From: Ptychodera flava | Lineage: Eukaryota > Hemichordata > Enteropneusta > Ptychoderidae | Assembly: GCF_041260155.1 (NCBI RefSeq) | Contig: NC_091930.1 | Location: forward strand, 21,753,372-21,817,371 | Direction of reading: 5' to 3' | DNA length: 64,000 nucleotides | Shown here: piece after piece, positions 26,799 through 39,238 of the stretch | How positions within the stretch are numbered: the stretch's first letter is position 1 | Layout: every line of letters starts with the position of its first letter | Translations under genes and position numbers: made by a program | The notes under the pieces: generated by a model | Database searches by the model: none | What the model was told of the DNA's origin: nothing | The model's input: the letters and a program-made list of their open reading frames with translations, nothing else

Positions 26799-27242
26799 TT
26801 AAAAGCAAATTAAATTGTCTCGGAATTCTACTAAAAAGAGAGTCACGAACACAATTAACTCTACCAAATGGCACATGAAACAAAGTAGTACGCCGAGTTG
26901 AAAACCTTGGTACATGAAGACTAAAAATGAAGCTAAAGCATTAACATTAAACTTTGCATTTATGCATTTGTATAAAAATATATGATCAAAAATAGTCCTC
27001 CTTGATTTTAATGACTGTAAATTGTAAATATTGCACAACGAGTCAATGTCATCACTGTAAAAACCAGTAATTCTTTTATGAAGAAATGTTAAAAATTTAT
27101 GCTGTACTCTTTCAATTCTATCAGACTGGTGTTTACTTATACTGTTCCAAATAACAGAAGCATATTCAAGCTTAGACCTTACCAAGGTAAAGTACAATAA
27201 TTTTAAAACGTGCTCACTGTTAATACAATGGCTATTCCTCAT
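26799..27242 (-). pseudogene. LINE post-RT C-terminal fragment
   Basis: Contains LYFTLVRSKLEYASVIWN and RIERVQHKFLTFL, the conserved region after the RT thumb in jockey/CR1-type LINEs. It slips frame at a T run near 26935, after which another frame continues with HVPRFSTRRT-type sequence. Confidence 0.82.
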
Positions 27243-27282
27243 AATAAAACCGAGAGCTTTCTAGCACCTTGAATCATGTTAT

Positions 27283-27720
27283 TTACATGGTCACAAAAAA
27301 TAATCTTTGGTCAATAATAACACCGAGATCTCTCATGCTACTGACTCTACTCAATGCATGAGTGTCGAGTTTGTAAGGGAAAATATGAACATTTCTTTTC
27401 AATGAAACAGTAAGAACTTTACATTTAGTAGGATTAACATTCAATAACCAAGTGTCGGACCAGCTGATAATTCTATCGATATCAGATTGCTGCAATAAAG
27501 AGTCATTATCCAAATCAATGATACGATAAATCTTCATGTCATCGGCAAAAAGTAACGAATCTGACACAAGATTATCAGAGATGTCATTAATGAAAAGAAT
27601 AAATAAAAGTGGACCAAGGTGAGAACCCTGAGGAACGCCCGAAAGGACGGGAGTCCACTCAGAAAAAACATTTTTCATAATCACTCTGTGTAGCCTGTTA
27701 TCAAGATATGAATAAACCAT
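27283..27720 (-). pseudogene. LINE reverse-transcriptase fragment
   Basis: 145-codon open segment with RT blocks B (SGVPQGSHLGPLLF) and C (LLFADDMK) and the thumb (MRDLGVIIDQRL). The upstream palm block A is present only partly, and its Asp-containing motif is not clean in the adjacent frame. The fragment is non-functional. Confidence 0.88.
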
Positions 27721-27837
27721 TTCAGATAAGTGCCCTGGACACCAAAAGAAGTTAACTTATGAAGTAAAAGTTTATGTTTCACATGTTCTACTAAAATATG
27801 TGATTTCCATTGCACCATAAAAATTGGTTTCAAAAAG

Positions 27838-27900
27838 AAGAGACAGAAAGAGAGACAGAAAGACAGACAGACAGACAAACAGACAGATAGATAGATAGAC

Positions 27901-27959
<59 letters not shown>

Positions 27960-28042
27960 CACAAACTACTTCATACATACATACATACATACATACATAC
28001 ATACATACATACATACATACATACATACATACATACATACAT

Positions 28043-28075
<33 letters not shown>

Positions 28076-28244
28076 TACACACACATACACACATACATAC
28101 ATACATACATACATACATACATACATACATACATACATACATACATACATACATACATACATACATACATACATACATACATACATACATACATACATAC
28201 ATACATACATACATACATACATACATACATACATACATACATAC

Positions 28245-28275
<31 letters not shown>

Positions 28276-28392
28276 CATACATACATACATACATACATAC
28301 ATACATACATACATACATACATACATACATACAGACAGACATACATACATACATACATACATACATACATACATACATACATACATACATAC
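27838..28392. repeat. Compound microsatellite: (GACA)n/(GATA)n then (ATAC)n
   Basis: GACA and GATA units (27838-27960) are followed by a short unique spacer (ACAAACTACTT), then about 105 ATAC units (27973-28392) with an internal CA-rich interruption near 28060-28092. It directly abuts the truncated 5' side of the LINE at 26590-27833. Confidence 0.96.
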
Positions 28393-28538
28393 TACATTTG
28401 GTTATGATCGATAACTGTATTAAAACGTTTATATGTAGCACTGTGACAAAATTTAGGGGTTTTGTTTGAACAACAATGTCTGGGAATGCATCAGTAATTA
28501 GTGTTACTGGAGCTTTTATTACTGATAATTTACAATAA

Positions 28539-29668
28539 ATGGCCGACGATGTCTTTCACCTTTTTCAGGCTGAAACAACAACCAAGTGTACACAGACTAC
28601 CAAGAACCGCTACCGTTTACTCATGTAACAGGTCATTCAAAAACGCTAAGCTGTTACCCTGTTACCACATAATCGGTCTCGACTGCGCTGATGTGCTGTT
28701 CTGCTGTGATATTCTCACCTGTTATGAGAAGTGCAACAAGGATCACAAGTTGCCGGGAGATGGCGCCATCTCTTTGCCGGGCTGTTCCTTCCTCGATGTC
28801 CTGATGGACGGGACTCTCGATTCCGGCTCGGCTCCCAAGACTCCCGTCGCTGAAAGTCAAACGGGGAAAACATGGGTTGTGTTCAAGTTGTGCTGCGTTT
28901 GCACCAAGAAAAACTCGAGTAAATTCAGCAGCGACTGCGGTATTGTTATGTGCGCGCAATGCAGTAAGACCCACTACCAGGGACCAAGAATCACCGATTG
29001 ATGACCATAGACGAATGCAAAGAGGGCGCCCTTCTCCAGGCGGAGGTAGTCAGACCGAACGAATGCCCGAAGCACAAATGGCGCGAAATGATGTCTTACT
29101 GCGCGACGTGCGACGTCCCGATTTGCGAGTTGTGCGTCAACTTTCAACACAGAAAGCTCGACCACAAACACAAGACGCTGAATGAGACGATGGGGAAGAA
29201 GCAAGGCCTGCTCTTGCGGAAGTTGGAGGACGCTTGAAGGCCTAAGGTAGTGAGCTTTAGAGGAAAGACAATGCCTCGGCGGAGTGGTACAAAAAGAAAG
29301 AAGAGTAGATAAAAGTCGGTTTCAAGCAACTCATGGATGGACTGACGAACGCCATGAAATTTCTGGAAAGTGAGCAAGATGAATTACTTCGAGACATCCA
29401 CAACATTCGCAGCGCAGAGAAAACACTGCACTACGGTCTCAAGGAGGAGACGGATTCTCTTGGCGCCGGCGCCAACCTGCTGCAGCACAGCAATGAGGTT
29501 GGATTTCTGTCGCTAGTCGGAGATACCATTTCAATCATCGATAAAAACATCGACAAGGAATTTGTACAGGTACCAAATCTGACTCCAAAGGCAGGGCCGT
29601 CGCCAGAGAACAAGCTCAGAAGACAAGCTGAAAAAGAAGAGCAAGGGAACCTTGAAAGGGACGCTTAA
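28539..29668 (+). pseudogene. TRIM-like RING/B-box/coiled-coil pseudogene
   Basis: ATG at 28539 (MADDVFHLF...) is followed, after frame slips, by a RING remnant (CNRSFKNAKLLPCYH, then GLDC where CxxC is expected), a B-box1-like segment (CCVCTKKNSSKF...MCAQC), an intact-looking B-box2 (ECPKHKWREMM..CATCDVPICELC..H..H) and a coiled coil (29333-29668). Frame breaks occur near 28625, 28995 and 29237. No NHL or other C-terminal domain follows. TRIM E3 ligases with this layout are expanded in marine invertebrates. The lack of introns, the lost RING cysteine and the frame slips argue for a pseudogene, unless some slips are sequence errors. Confidence 0.78.
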
Positions 29669-29802
29669 GTTACTCAAAAGTGACCAGAGGCTCAGTCTAT
29701 GCGCTACTACAGCGTGTCTAGGTAGTTTGAGTGTTGTGTTGTGCAGTTTGTGAAAAATTTTATTTTTCTTTTGTTTCCCATGTATTGCTTATTATACCAT
29801 AC

Positions 29803-29957
29803 CAGTATATTGATGATGCAAATACAGCGATCTGATTTGTCGAGACGCGAAAAGAACCGTGGTATATTGGCGATATACCACGGCTGGCATACGCGCGAGT
29901 TCTCAGCTTGAGCAAAATTCCTGTTATGACGTTCTACGCCAGAATTTCAATATACTG
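29803..29957. repeat. Small element with short TIRs and a central palindrome
   Basis: Ends CAGTATATTG (29803) and CAATATACTG (29957) are inverted. The middle contains the palindrome CCGTGGTATA...TATACCACGG (about 29859-29884). It looks like a MITE or its remnant and is followed at once by a second hairpin. Confidence 0.6.
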
Positions 29958-29972
29958 TTATGATATAATAGC

Positions 29973-30113
29973 AATAAATCACACCAAACGACGGTATAGC
30001 ACTAGATTTTGACCAGTTCACTTCATATATGCACTCGCTATCTATCTCGACGTGCATATATGTTGTGAACCGGTCAAAATCTCGTGGTATACCATCGCTG
30101 GGTGTGCTTTATT
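29973..30113. repeat. 141-bp hairpin element
   Basis: AATAAATCACACC...GATTTTGACC.GTTCAC..CATATATGCAC is mirrored by the reverse complement ending at 30113 (GTGCATATATG...GTGAAC.GGTCAAAATC...GGTGTGCTTTATT), with a ~16-bp loop (TCGCTATCTATCTCGAC). The arms pair over about 60 bp at roughly 85%. Confidence 0.75.
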
Positions 30114-33100
30114 ACTTAAATAGAACTCGGAGATTTTAGAAAAAATAATTGTACTCAAAGAATCTAACATTGTCCCATTTTTTCCAGGTTTTTTTTGTCA
30201 ATTTGTGTGTGACGTCTATAGTATTCTGATATATGTCATTTTTGCCAATGTAGTTTGAATTTCAGGACGACTTTCTGTCTTTCTATGTATTTTATACTTA
30301 TATAAAGTGTTCGTATTCTCACGAATGAAATATTTCTACTGTTTTATAACGGTTCACTGTATTTGGTGATTGAGGTTGTTGAACGTTTTAAGATTGCGCT
30401 CTCAACTTATGTAACACTTGTCATGGCAATGAACGTAAGCGTAACTACACAGAGTATGTAATGTGTGAATTGAAATGTACCAATCGTGGATAAAGTGTTA
30501 CTTAATGGATGTTTTATCACCACGAGAGGGAGCAAAGTGTCTCATTATTATTGCCGATAATTCTAGCCATATCGAACCCCTCGATACCGATCTGCAGCTA
30601 TACTTGTTTCACACACAAAGTCTAACGAAATGAGAAAACAGTGTACCTCTGCATGGGGTGATAGATCTACCAATCATCGGTGCAACGGGTAATGATATAC
30701 AGTCACGGCAACTTAGAGGTATTTCAAGTACTCTTACTTATGATGTTTACATACTGACAGTCGGCTCTTCTCAAACGAACGAATATTAATGGAAGTATAT
30801 TTTACACCTTTCTTGCTTATGTAATGATACCACTTTCATTTTACCTTTCAACGCTTGGAGTCGCTGTTTTGTGTGTTCCGCCTGATTATCCGTCTTAAGC
30901 TATATGGCTCTGAACTGAATACGATAGATACTTATTGAATCTTATCCATTAATGTTTCCTGTTGTGGAGTTAGTTTCTTCCCATCGCCAGGGAAAGAGTA
31001 CAAGATCAATATAGCGCCAAAAATCAGGACTTGCGGTTCAGCTAACACGTGTCATAGATTGTGTAGTTACTGAAATATGAAGAATAATAGTGTTACTTTC
31101 ATTTATTGAATATATGATTGTCTTGAATACAACACGACATCAGCACTTTTCAGTATTTCATCCGATACAATTATAATTTAGTTTTGACTAATACTATCAA
31201 TATTGAGTTCGCATATCGCTGCTGTACCTGGTAGCTATGACAACTCAGGAGGCTATAAATTCAGCACCTTTCAGTAATCATTCGGTAGCATATGCAATGC
31301 TAGTAATGACTTAATTTTTGAAAGTAGGCAAACTTTATCCCAAGGCAAGGTGGTACAGTTTCAATACTAGGAATCAAAGGACTGAAATAATGAAAAAACT
31401 CAATGTCAAAACACACTAATGCGAGAGCTCGGGATTGAGTTCTGTTAGCTTTTATCGGCACTTCCTTACTAATGCTCTGACAAGTATTCAGTATGTCAAG
31501 AAACCGTCTCAGACAACGTATGCCACATAAACCAAGTCGCGTACGGTAATTTTTACAGCCTCGATAGAAGGGAACTTTTTTACTGCACTGTGAAGGAAAT
31601 ACCTTTTCTCGCAATCGTTCATATTTTCTCGAAATTCTAACATACAACCGCCAAACGTCAAATGACCAACCCTTAAGATAAGTGGCCATGGAATACAGTC
31701 CGTACGTCATGCGAATCTTGCAGACACAGAATTTAACGCAGAGAGTAGATATATTCAACTGAGAAGACGTCTAAAGAGAACCAGACTAAAGAGAATATGA
31801 TGATTTAATGAACACGTACATTAAAACCTCATTATCGAAATTTCATCAACTTGCAAATTGGGTGTAGCATGGCTATTCTAACTTGATGATGGTTTTCTAT
31901 AACAAGCAGACAGACATTAACACTGCTCTGTGGATATCGAAATCTTGCGTGACCAGATCTCGATTAAACAATAGCTGCCATGGTCCATTTTCTTATGACA
32001 AATTGTATTAAATGAGTAGGAAGAAATTACAATGAATAGTTAAAAAACTGTGTGACCAAGCTGGCGTGTGAATAATTTCCTCTGAGTGTTTGTATTTGTG
32101 AATTTCAGCCTGCGAATTTATCGAGTGCGTTGACCTGGTTTGACCCCACGATGACACCCACTTCAAACAGTCGTCCGCCACCGTAGCTCGACATATTGTT
32201 ATATTCAACATTGGCGTTTATCATTGTTTTAGAACTTGTGGCCGTTCTCAATTCAAAAGGTTAATATTAGCTACATTTTTATCTACATTACGGGCTACAT
32301 TATTGCAGGCGTAGTAAGAGGAATACGATCCGACAAAGTGGCTACGGTAAACATACTTTGAGCATTTACTAAAATTATTGCATCGTCTTTGAAGCTTTGT
32401 TAACGAAGTTATGAACGTCTTTTTACAAATGGTTTTGTACTCTTAAATCCTATATTATATCAATGGATCATAATACTTTCCAAACCCTTCCCCTAAATAA
32501 TACAAAAACAAACAAACAAACAAACAAACAAATAATCGAGAAAAAAGAAAACGTCTGAAGGCATTGTTATAGGCAACGTACGCATAATGTGTGCCACTGT
32601 TTTGATGCCTTTTTCGCCTCATGGACATTCTTGATCGATGAAATCCGATTTGGCACTATGTTGATAATATTTTTTTTTGGGGGGGGACGTAGAGTTTTGT
32701 CGCCATATTTTGGTCAAGATAAAGACTATTCGCCCTATTTAATAAACGATTGAAAAGTTTGTGATATGTAGTTTGAACTGATGTACACTTCTCCCAAATC
32801 TAGGATCAGGTGCCCCTCCCAATCCCCTTGAACAAAACGTGCGTGAGCGAACATAAAATACACCAGCCACGCGGTAACATATTAATTGTTAATAATTATT
32901 CATGAACTGTTTCGTGAATCTTTCGGTGCATATATGACCATGTACCACATACGTCTTGCTTTCAAGGTATTTGGTTGATAATAGTTCTCAGCCACATAAC
33001 AACACAGCTTAATACATAGATAATGCGTCGCTGCCTGCCAAGTTTTTCCAATTCCCATTCAACATAATGCATTCTATTTGGGTTACTAACCTTACAGGCC

Positions 33101-33290
33101 CCATTGACGACACACCAATATGCGACTGTCAAGAGTCGAGCGATAAAAAATGAGCTAATTCTGGTGTAAATGAAATACAAAATTATCTTTTGTTTGTATC
33201 ATGCGTGGATAGCGTGTGTACCGTCGCCGTCATCTCCATCATTAGGGCAACTGTCGATAACTTTCTGAGAGCATTCTTTCTTGACTTTAC
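30114..33290. other. No gene recognised
   Basis: AT-rich sequence without identifiable elements apart from a short (CAAA)n run at 32506-32531. A 152-codon minus-strand ORF (31758-31300) is cysteine-bearing but has no domain I recognise and could be chance. Confidence 0.4.
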
Positions 33291-33295
33291 TGTGT

Positions 33296-33548
<253 letters not shown>

Positions 33549-34104
33549 GCTATTTCCTTTTTTTGATTGACATTTGTACACATGACCAGTCGCGTACATC
33601 AATGATGTGCTCGCTGTAGTTGTAGACAACTGTTTTTTTTTGCCCGGAGAAGGTGAGTATTTGTTTGTTTCAGTTGGTATCGAACGTTGATTACCGGTCA
33701 TACCCATATCTTGTCTATCAAAAACTATCCTAAACCTATCGTTCAGAGTTCAAATGAGCATGCGCGAAAGGGTTTCAACTGAGATGCTCGGGTCGTAGTA
33801 TGATACTGGTTCGCTTTGTATTACGGATAGTTTCGAGACACCAAACAATCGCATGTGCTGTCAACTTTCTGAATGGATGGTAGGAGCAGGTCGAGGGAAA
33901 CGGGTAGTTACAAAGACTTTAGATGAACAGTATTCTCAGCTGGAAAAACCCCCAAAACTAGGATTAAAAATGCACTGATATGAAAAAAAAAGGCATTGCC
34001 GCAAAGGAAACAGCTGGTAAAGAACAAATACCATCGACCGACGGGCCTGACAATGGTCGCACGAAGTACCGCTAAGTTTTTGTTGTGCACATGGAGGTTA
34101 GAGT

Positions 34105-34866
34105 GAAGAAGATAGAAGTGAGACTCCATGGTACAAGAAGATAGAAGTGAGACTCCATGGTACAAGAAGATAGAAGTGAGACTCCATGGTACAAGTAGAA
34201 TGTTGTGAGACTCCATGGTACAAGAAGATAGAAGTTAGACTCCATGGTACAAGAAGATAGAAGTGAGACTCCATGGTACAAGAAGATAGAAGTGAGACTC
34301 CATGGTACAAGAAGATAGAAGTGAGACTCCATGGTACAAGAAGATAGAAGTGAGACTCCATGGTACAAGAAGATAGAAGTGAGACTCCATGGTACAAGAA
34401 GATAGAAGTGAGACTCCATGGTACAAGAAGATAGAAGTGAGACTCCATGGTACAAGAAGATAGAAGTGAGACTCCATGGTACAAGAAGATAGAAGTGAGA
34501 CTCCATGGTACAAGAAGATAGAAGTGAGACTCCATGGTACAAGAAGATAGAAGTGAGACTCCATGGTACAAGTAGATAGAAGTGAGACTCCATGGTACAA
34601 GAAGATAGAAGTGAGACTCCATGGTACAAGAAGATAGAAGTGAGACTCCATGGTACAAGAAGATAGAAGTGAGACTCCGTGGTACAAGAAGATAGAAGTT
34701 AGACTCCATGGTACAAGAAGATAGAAGTGAGACTCCATGGTACAAGAAGATAGAAGTGAGACTCCATGGTACAAGAAGATAGAAGTGAGACTCCATGGTA
34801 CAAGAAGATAGAAGTTAGACTCCATGGTACAAGAAGATAGAAGTGAGACTCCATGGTACAAGTAGA
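34105..34866. repeat. 29-bp minisatellite, ~26 copies
   Basis: The unit contains GAAGATAGAAGTGAGACTCC followed by ATGGTACAA (29 bp). Copies are nearly identical; variants include GTTAGACTCC (34233, 34698, 34814), a GTAGAATGTTGTG unit near 34194 and a CCGTGG unit near 34677. Because 29 is not a multiple of three, all three minus-strand frames stay open and give the same 29-residue period, which explains the long overlapping ORFs. Confidence 0.96.
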
Positions 34867-35035
34867 AGGTTAACGGGAAACTTAGTTGGTCGATTATAGA
34901 TGGGTCGTTGACGAGCTACGAATGGAATGTTTCGGTGAATGGGGCAATTTAATAGTTTTTTTTGTGAAAATAATTTACAAGAATCTCTCTTAGCAATGCC
35001 ATAGATAGTGATAGTATAATAATTCTATTAATTGT

Positions 35036-36015
35036 GACAAGACAAAGACAATGATTCTAACAACGCAACAAAAACGTAGACATTTGAATAAACAAACTTT
35101 AGACTGTTATCTTGGTGAAACGGAATTGCAAGCAGTACACTGTGTACTGTGAGAAGATTCTTGGTACGCTTTGTCGATGAAAATCTGTCATGGAAGCAGC
35201 ACTGTGACAAGATTTTTAAAAAAGTAAATAGTAATATTGCTTTACTCAAGAGAATAAGACAGTTTTTACCTATGAATATAAGAAAACTATTTTATAATAG
35301 CTATATTTTACCACACTTGGATTACTGTTGTCATTTATGGGGAGCATCACCGTTTATGAAAGGGTTGCATAAGATTCAGAAACGTGCTATCAGAGTGATG
35401 TGTGATGCAAGGTATAATGCTTCGACCGAGCCTTTATTTAAAACAATGCATATAATGCCATTACCAGATAGAATAGTTTATAAGAATGTTTGTATGGTTT
35501 TTAAATGTTTAAATAATCTTGCACCGCAATATATGACAAGTCTTTTTACCGAAATTGATCATAAAAGAGTTACAAGATCTAAGATGCAAAAATTGTTAGT
35601 GGTTCCTGCAACAAATAAGGATTTTTATCGAAAAGGGTTTACTGTAAATAGTGCCAATCAGTGGAATAATGTCAATTTAAATATAAGATCTAGTAACTCA
35701 TTGAGCAGTTTTAAAACTGCTTACCTGAAAGCTTATTGGGTATAATTTTTTGTGTTTGTGAGTTTTAGTTTTCTCTTTAAATTTGTTTTTGTTATCTAGT
35801 GTGATTGTGCATTTTTTTTCTACTGTGTGCAGGTGGTGACTCCTGGCCACTTTTTTCTGTGCATTGTATTGTTCTAGCTTTGTTAGTCATATTTCATGTT
35901 GTTCTGCTTTGTATCAGTTTGTATGTTCATCTGAAGGCCCTGGGGAAGATAAGCATCTTTACTGAAGCTTACCAGGCTGCACTCGTTAAACAAGGTTTAA
36001 TAAAATAAAATAAAT
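35036..36015 (+). mobile_element. 5'-truncated LINE (end of RT to 3' tail)
   Basis: The 35149-35745 frame reads FVDENLSWKQHCDKI, LPHLDYCCHLWG, IQKRAIRVM and NSANQWNNVN, the conserved post-RT region of CR1/jockey-like LINEs. A preceding frame (from about 35040, TMILTTQQKRRHLN, YLGETELQAVH) belongs to the same protein across a slip near 35143. The stop is followed by ~270 bp of 3' UTR and an AATAAAATAAAATAAATA tail (35998-36018). Confidence 0.88.
35149..35745 (+). pseudogene. LINE ORF2 C-terminal fragment
   Basis: 198 codons of post-RT sequence, intact to the natural C-terminus (SFKTAYLKAYWV). The catalytic RT blocks are missing because the copy is 5' truncated, as is usual for target-primed insertions. 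Confidence 0.85.
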
Positions 36016-36019
36016 AAAT

Positions 36020-37020
36020 ATTCTTTTAATATTAATGATGCTCCATGGCCAATACACTGCACAGTCACTCAAGAAAGTTTTTCTAGACTACAAATGACGA
36101 TCTTCTGCAGCATTTTAAAATATAACTGTCTCTCTAAAAAAACATTAGCAGGTCCTGGATCATCTGTTTAAGTTTATTACTTGCGCATTTAAATTTGTAG
36201 TTGGGACTGAGACAAAATTGTTGCAAACCGGCAGTGAAGAATCTTGTTCGATGTAGACCGTGCAATGTTCTGATCAGTGATTGGCTTGAAAGAGTTTCAG
36301 AGCTGGACACGGCATAATGACTTCGGTTGTAGAGACACTACCTATTAATGACATGCATGTACTTTCAAGGTCAACAGAGCTTTCCGAATGTGTAGTATGA
36401 AGAACAGCAGACAGTCAAATTTCTGGCACGCACTGAAATATTAATGACGACTGATATATAAACTGATGTTACAATATTTTTAATACGACTATTGTAAAGA
36501 ATTATTTTTAATACGTTGTGGTTTGGTTTTGCAGCAGATTATCATTGTTCTAATTCCTGAATCATGTTGGGATTAACATTATTAATTTCATCTCAGCCTG
36601 TGCAATAAACTGAAAAAACATCAACAGTTACAGCTACTGGCTCTCTGAGCAACGACTGAAGAGATACCACGCAATCTTCTCTGAATGAAAGAAAAAATGA
36701 TGATATCATCGAGTAATAGCTACCAATAATTTTTCTGTTTGTTTATTTGTTTTTTGTTTTGTTTTGTTTTTTTTGGTCGCAGACCACGCTAGGCGGTGTT
36801 CATGACATTCAAACACAAAGTAGACCAATACAAAGCATGGATTCAACACTGAGGGCGCTATTTTGTAAGCGCAATATCTCCACACAAAACAAATGTTGTT
36901 AAAATGCATAAAATCATGAATAACTTTAAATAATCGTTTGTCCATTTTGAACAAATCGGACCTGCTAGGATCATGTCTATCTGTGTAAATAAATCTTGTA
37001 ACAAGCACAAATTGAAAACA

Positions 37021-37087
<67 letters not shown>

Positions 37088-39230
37088 AACTATTCAATAA
37101 ATGTGTACAGAATAAATGAGTCGGGATCGTTCGAATCAATTCAAGGGGCATTCGCAATAAAAGGTGCTTACTTGTTTGTTTTTGTCTCATTTTACTGCAC
37201 TCCTGACAACTAAGTTTCACTACTTAGCGACGTGCGTCCTGGTCATGTTGCAATACCAATTTTTTCCGATGTCTTGTTGCGTTTCCTGTTCGTTTACCGT
37301 CACGGCGGTCTGACACCATAAAAGGTAATTCATAATGATATTAGGACATTCCACTGAAACATTGCTATAGTAATCAATGTCGTGCTTTCCAGTCTAATCA
37401 GATAAAACATTACATTGTACTCGACTCGTAAAAGTTTTCCATTGGTCGAACGGTACATGGCAGCGAGGACAAAATTTGCGTTTTTTTTCAGTAAATGCGA
37501 CATCGAGAATGTCTCCTAACAACACAACTTCACATATGCATTATCAATAGTTTTTAAGAGTGAAAAAATGCATGTCTTATATTTGAATCGGGTTGACTAG
37601 CAACTGGTTTTCTCACGTCATGGTTGGTACCAATAGCTCTGTAAGCCGTGTCAACCGTTCGTTTGCGGTTGCATTCCAGGAAAGGACTAGCGCCCTCAGT
37701 CGTATGGAACTTGATCAGCGTCGAGAGGAAACGCATATATTTGGAAAACAAGGTAGTATGTGTATGGTGTAGGATGGTTCAAAATTGACATAGTTGTATG
37801 AAGTAGATTTGCCAGTCTGACAGAACTCACCGATAGAAATGTGCACACTCGAAGCATTGAATTACCCACCATACAAATGTCACAAATCAATAGATTCTCT
37901 GGGAAATTCGTCGTAATTGTCGATTTGAAATCGGTGAATGGTAAGGAAGGCGGACATAGACTTTAATTTTATGATTGTGATTTCGTTTTATTGCGATTCT
38001 TCAAATTGTTAGATATGAAAGTTCAGAAAACAACTCGAAGTTTACCTTATAAACACATAAAGGTGAACGGTAACACTAAAACTACAAGGGTTAGGGTAAT
38101 ATTCTGAAACGGCTAACAATATTGATATCAATCTAGCATGAAATAAAAAGTACACTCGCAAAAAATTGAAACCTCGAAACTCTGTGCACATGTCATTTGT
38201 ATTGATGTGCATTAAAAAACGATTGAAAATCAAGAGACTGGCTATAAATTCTGCTTTTAAGATACTAGTAGTACACAAAAGTATATGTCAGTACAATATC
38301 CAAAAAATAATGCATGTGACGTTAGGATAATAATGAATGAAAGTAACGATACCTATCGAAGAGATAGCTATCTTATCTCTGCAAGTAAATACAATGTTCC
38401 ATGCCAGCTGCAGTCACCAACAATGCTGTGAAAATAGAGATTGCATTTGACTAGTAGGCTACTTGTCAAGAGTTCAAACATATCAATTATTTTAGTGTTT
38501 ACAGTATGAAACAATTGAAAAAAGTCAGTAATTTGATAACAATAACAACTGTAATTTAAACATAACAAGCCAGCTCACTAGCAGAAATTTGAAAAGTCAA
38601 CACTTATACAAATAAAACGCGTTCACCACGTGTAGCAATGACTGGAAGATAGAAGGAAACTGCAAGTTAAATTAACCCAATATAATCTCGAAAAAATACA
38701 CACAACTATAATTTTTATAATTTTCACACATTTTGGTAAAACTACGTTTCCCACGTGTTATAAAAAATTCAAAAATACTACTCATAAAAATCTATTCTTA
38801 ACTATACCAAGTCAAATCTACAAGGGAGAAACGTGGAATACAATTTCTGATCCAAAAATACTCACTTATATGCATTTCAATAACAGTAAAAAAAACAGTA
38901 ACAACGGAGCTGTAGTAAAATTCAACTTGACAGCAACGGTACAGTAACAAACCCAACAGTAGTCAATATCGCTCAAATACAAAAAAAACCCCAACTTTCT
39001 TCTGGCAAGATAGCTCTGTTTACATTTCAATGATTATAAATTCTTTTAAACATACAACGATGTCAATGCACGACAAAGATACCAATGCGTATTTCATTTT
39101 TCGAAGTCGATATTGTCTGGCCTGGGCCTGACGGCGGTAATTGAAATAGCGCCACCTATCAGACCGCAGCTGATACGCGTAAGAGTTCAACACTGTATCG
39201 TGAACAGGTTCGTCCCTCATCGTTTGAAAT
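36020..39230. other. No gene recognised
   Basis: AT-rich sequence. The only structured feature is a (CT)n run at 37023-37082. No domain-bearing ORF. Confidence 0.4.
37023..37082. repeat. (CT)n microsatellite
   Basis: About 30 uninterrupted CT dinucleotides. Confidence 0.96.
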
Positions 39231-39238
39231 ACAGACAT

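Larger units (their letters stand above)
26590..27833 (-). mobile_element. 5'-truncated LINE fragment (RT to 3' end)
   Basis: Minus-strand RT pieces: HKLLLHKLTSFGVQG, VLSGVPQGSHLGPLLFIL (block B), LLFADDMKIYR (block C), WLLNVNPTKCKVL, and then the post-RT region (SKLEYASVIWNSISKHQSDR). The FADD motif and VPQGS-LGP context are typical of jockey/CR1-type LINEs, and it is a different family from the 14421-19010 element. The reading frame slips at T/A runs near 27290 and 26935. The 3' end carries a (TAAAAA)n-like tail at 26600-26625. The 5' side stops at a microsatellite (27838). Confidence 0.88.

Noticed and set aside
31300..31758. 152-codon minus-strand ORF with several cysteines
   Set aside because: No recognisable domain, splice signals or poly-A context. 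An ORF this long is plausible by chance in 64 kb on six frames.
34072..34861. Three overlapping minus-strand ORFs of 185-232 codons
   Set aside because: Produced by a stop-free 29-bp minisatellite; all three frames give the same periodic peptide.
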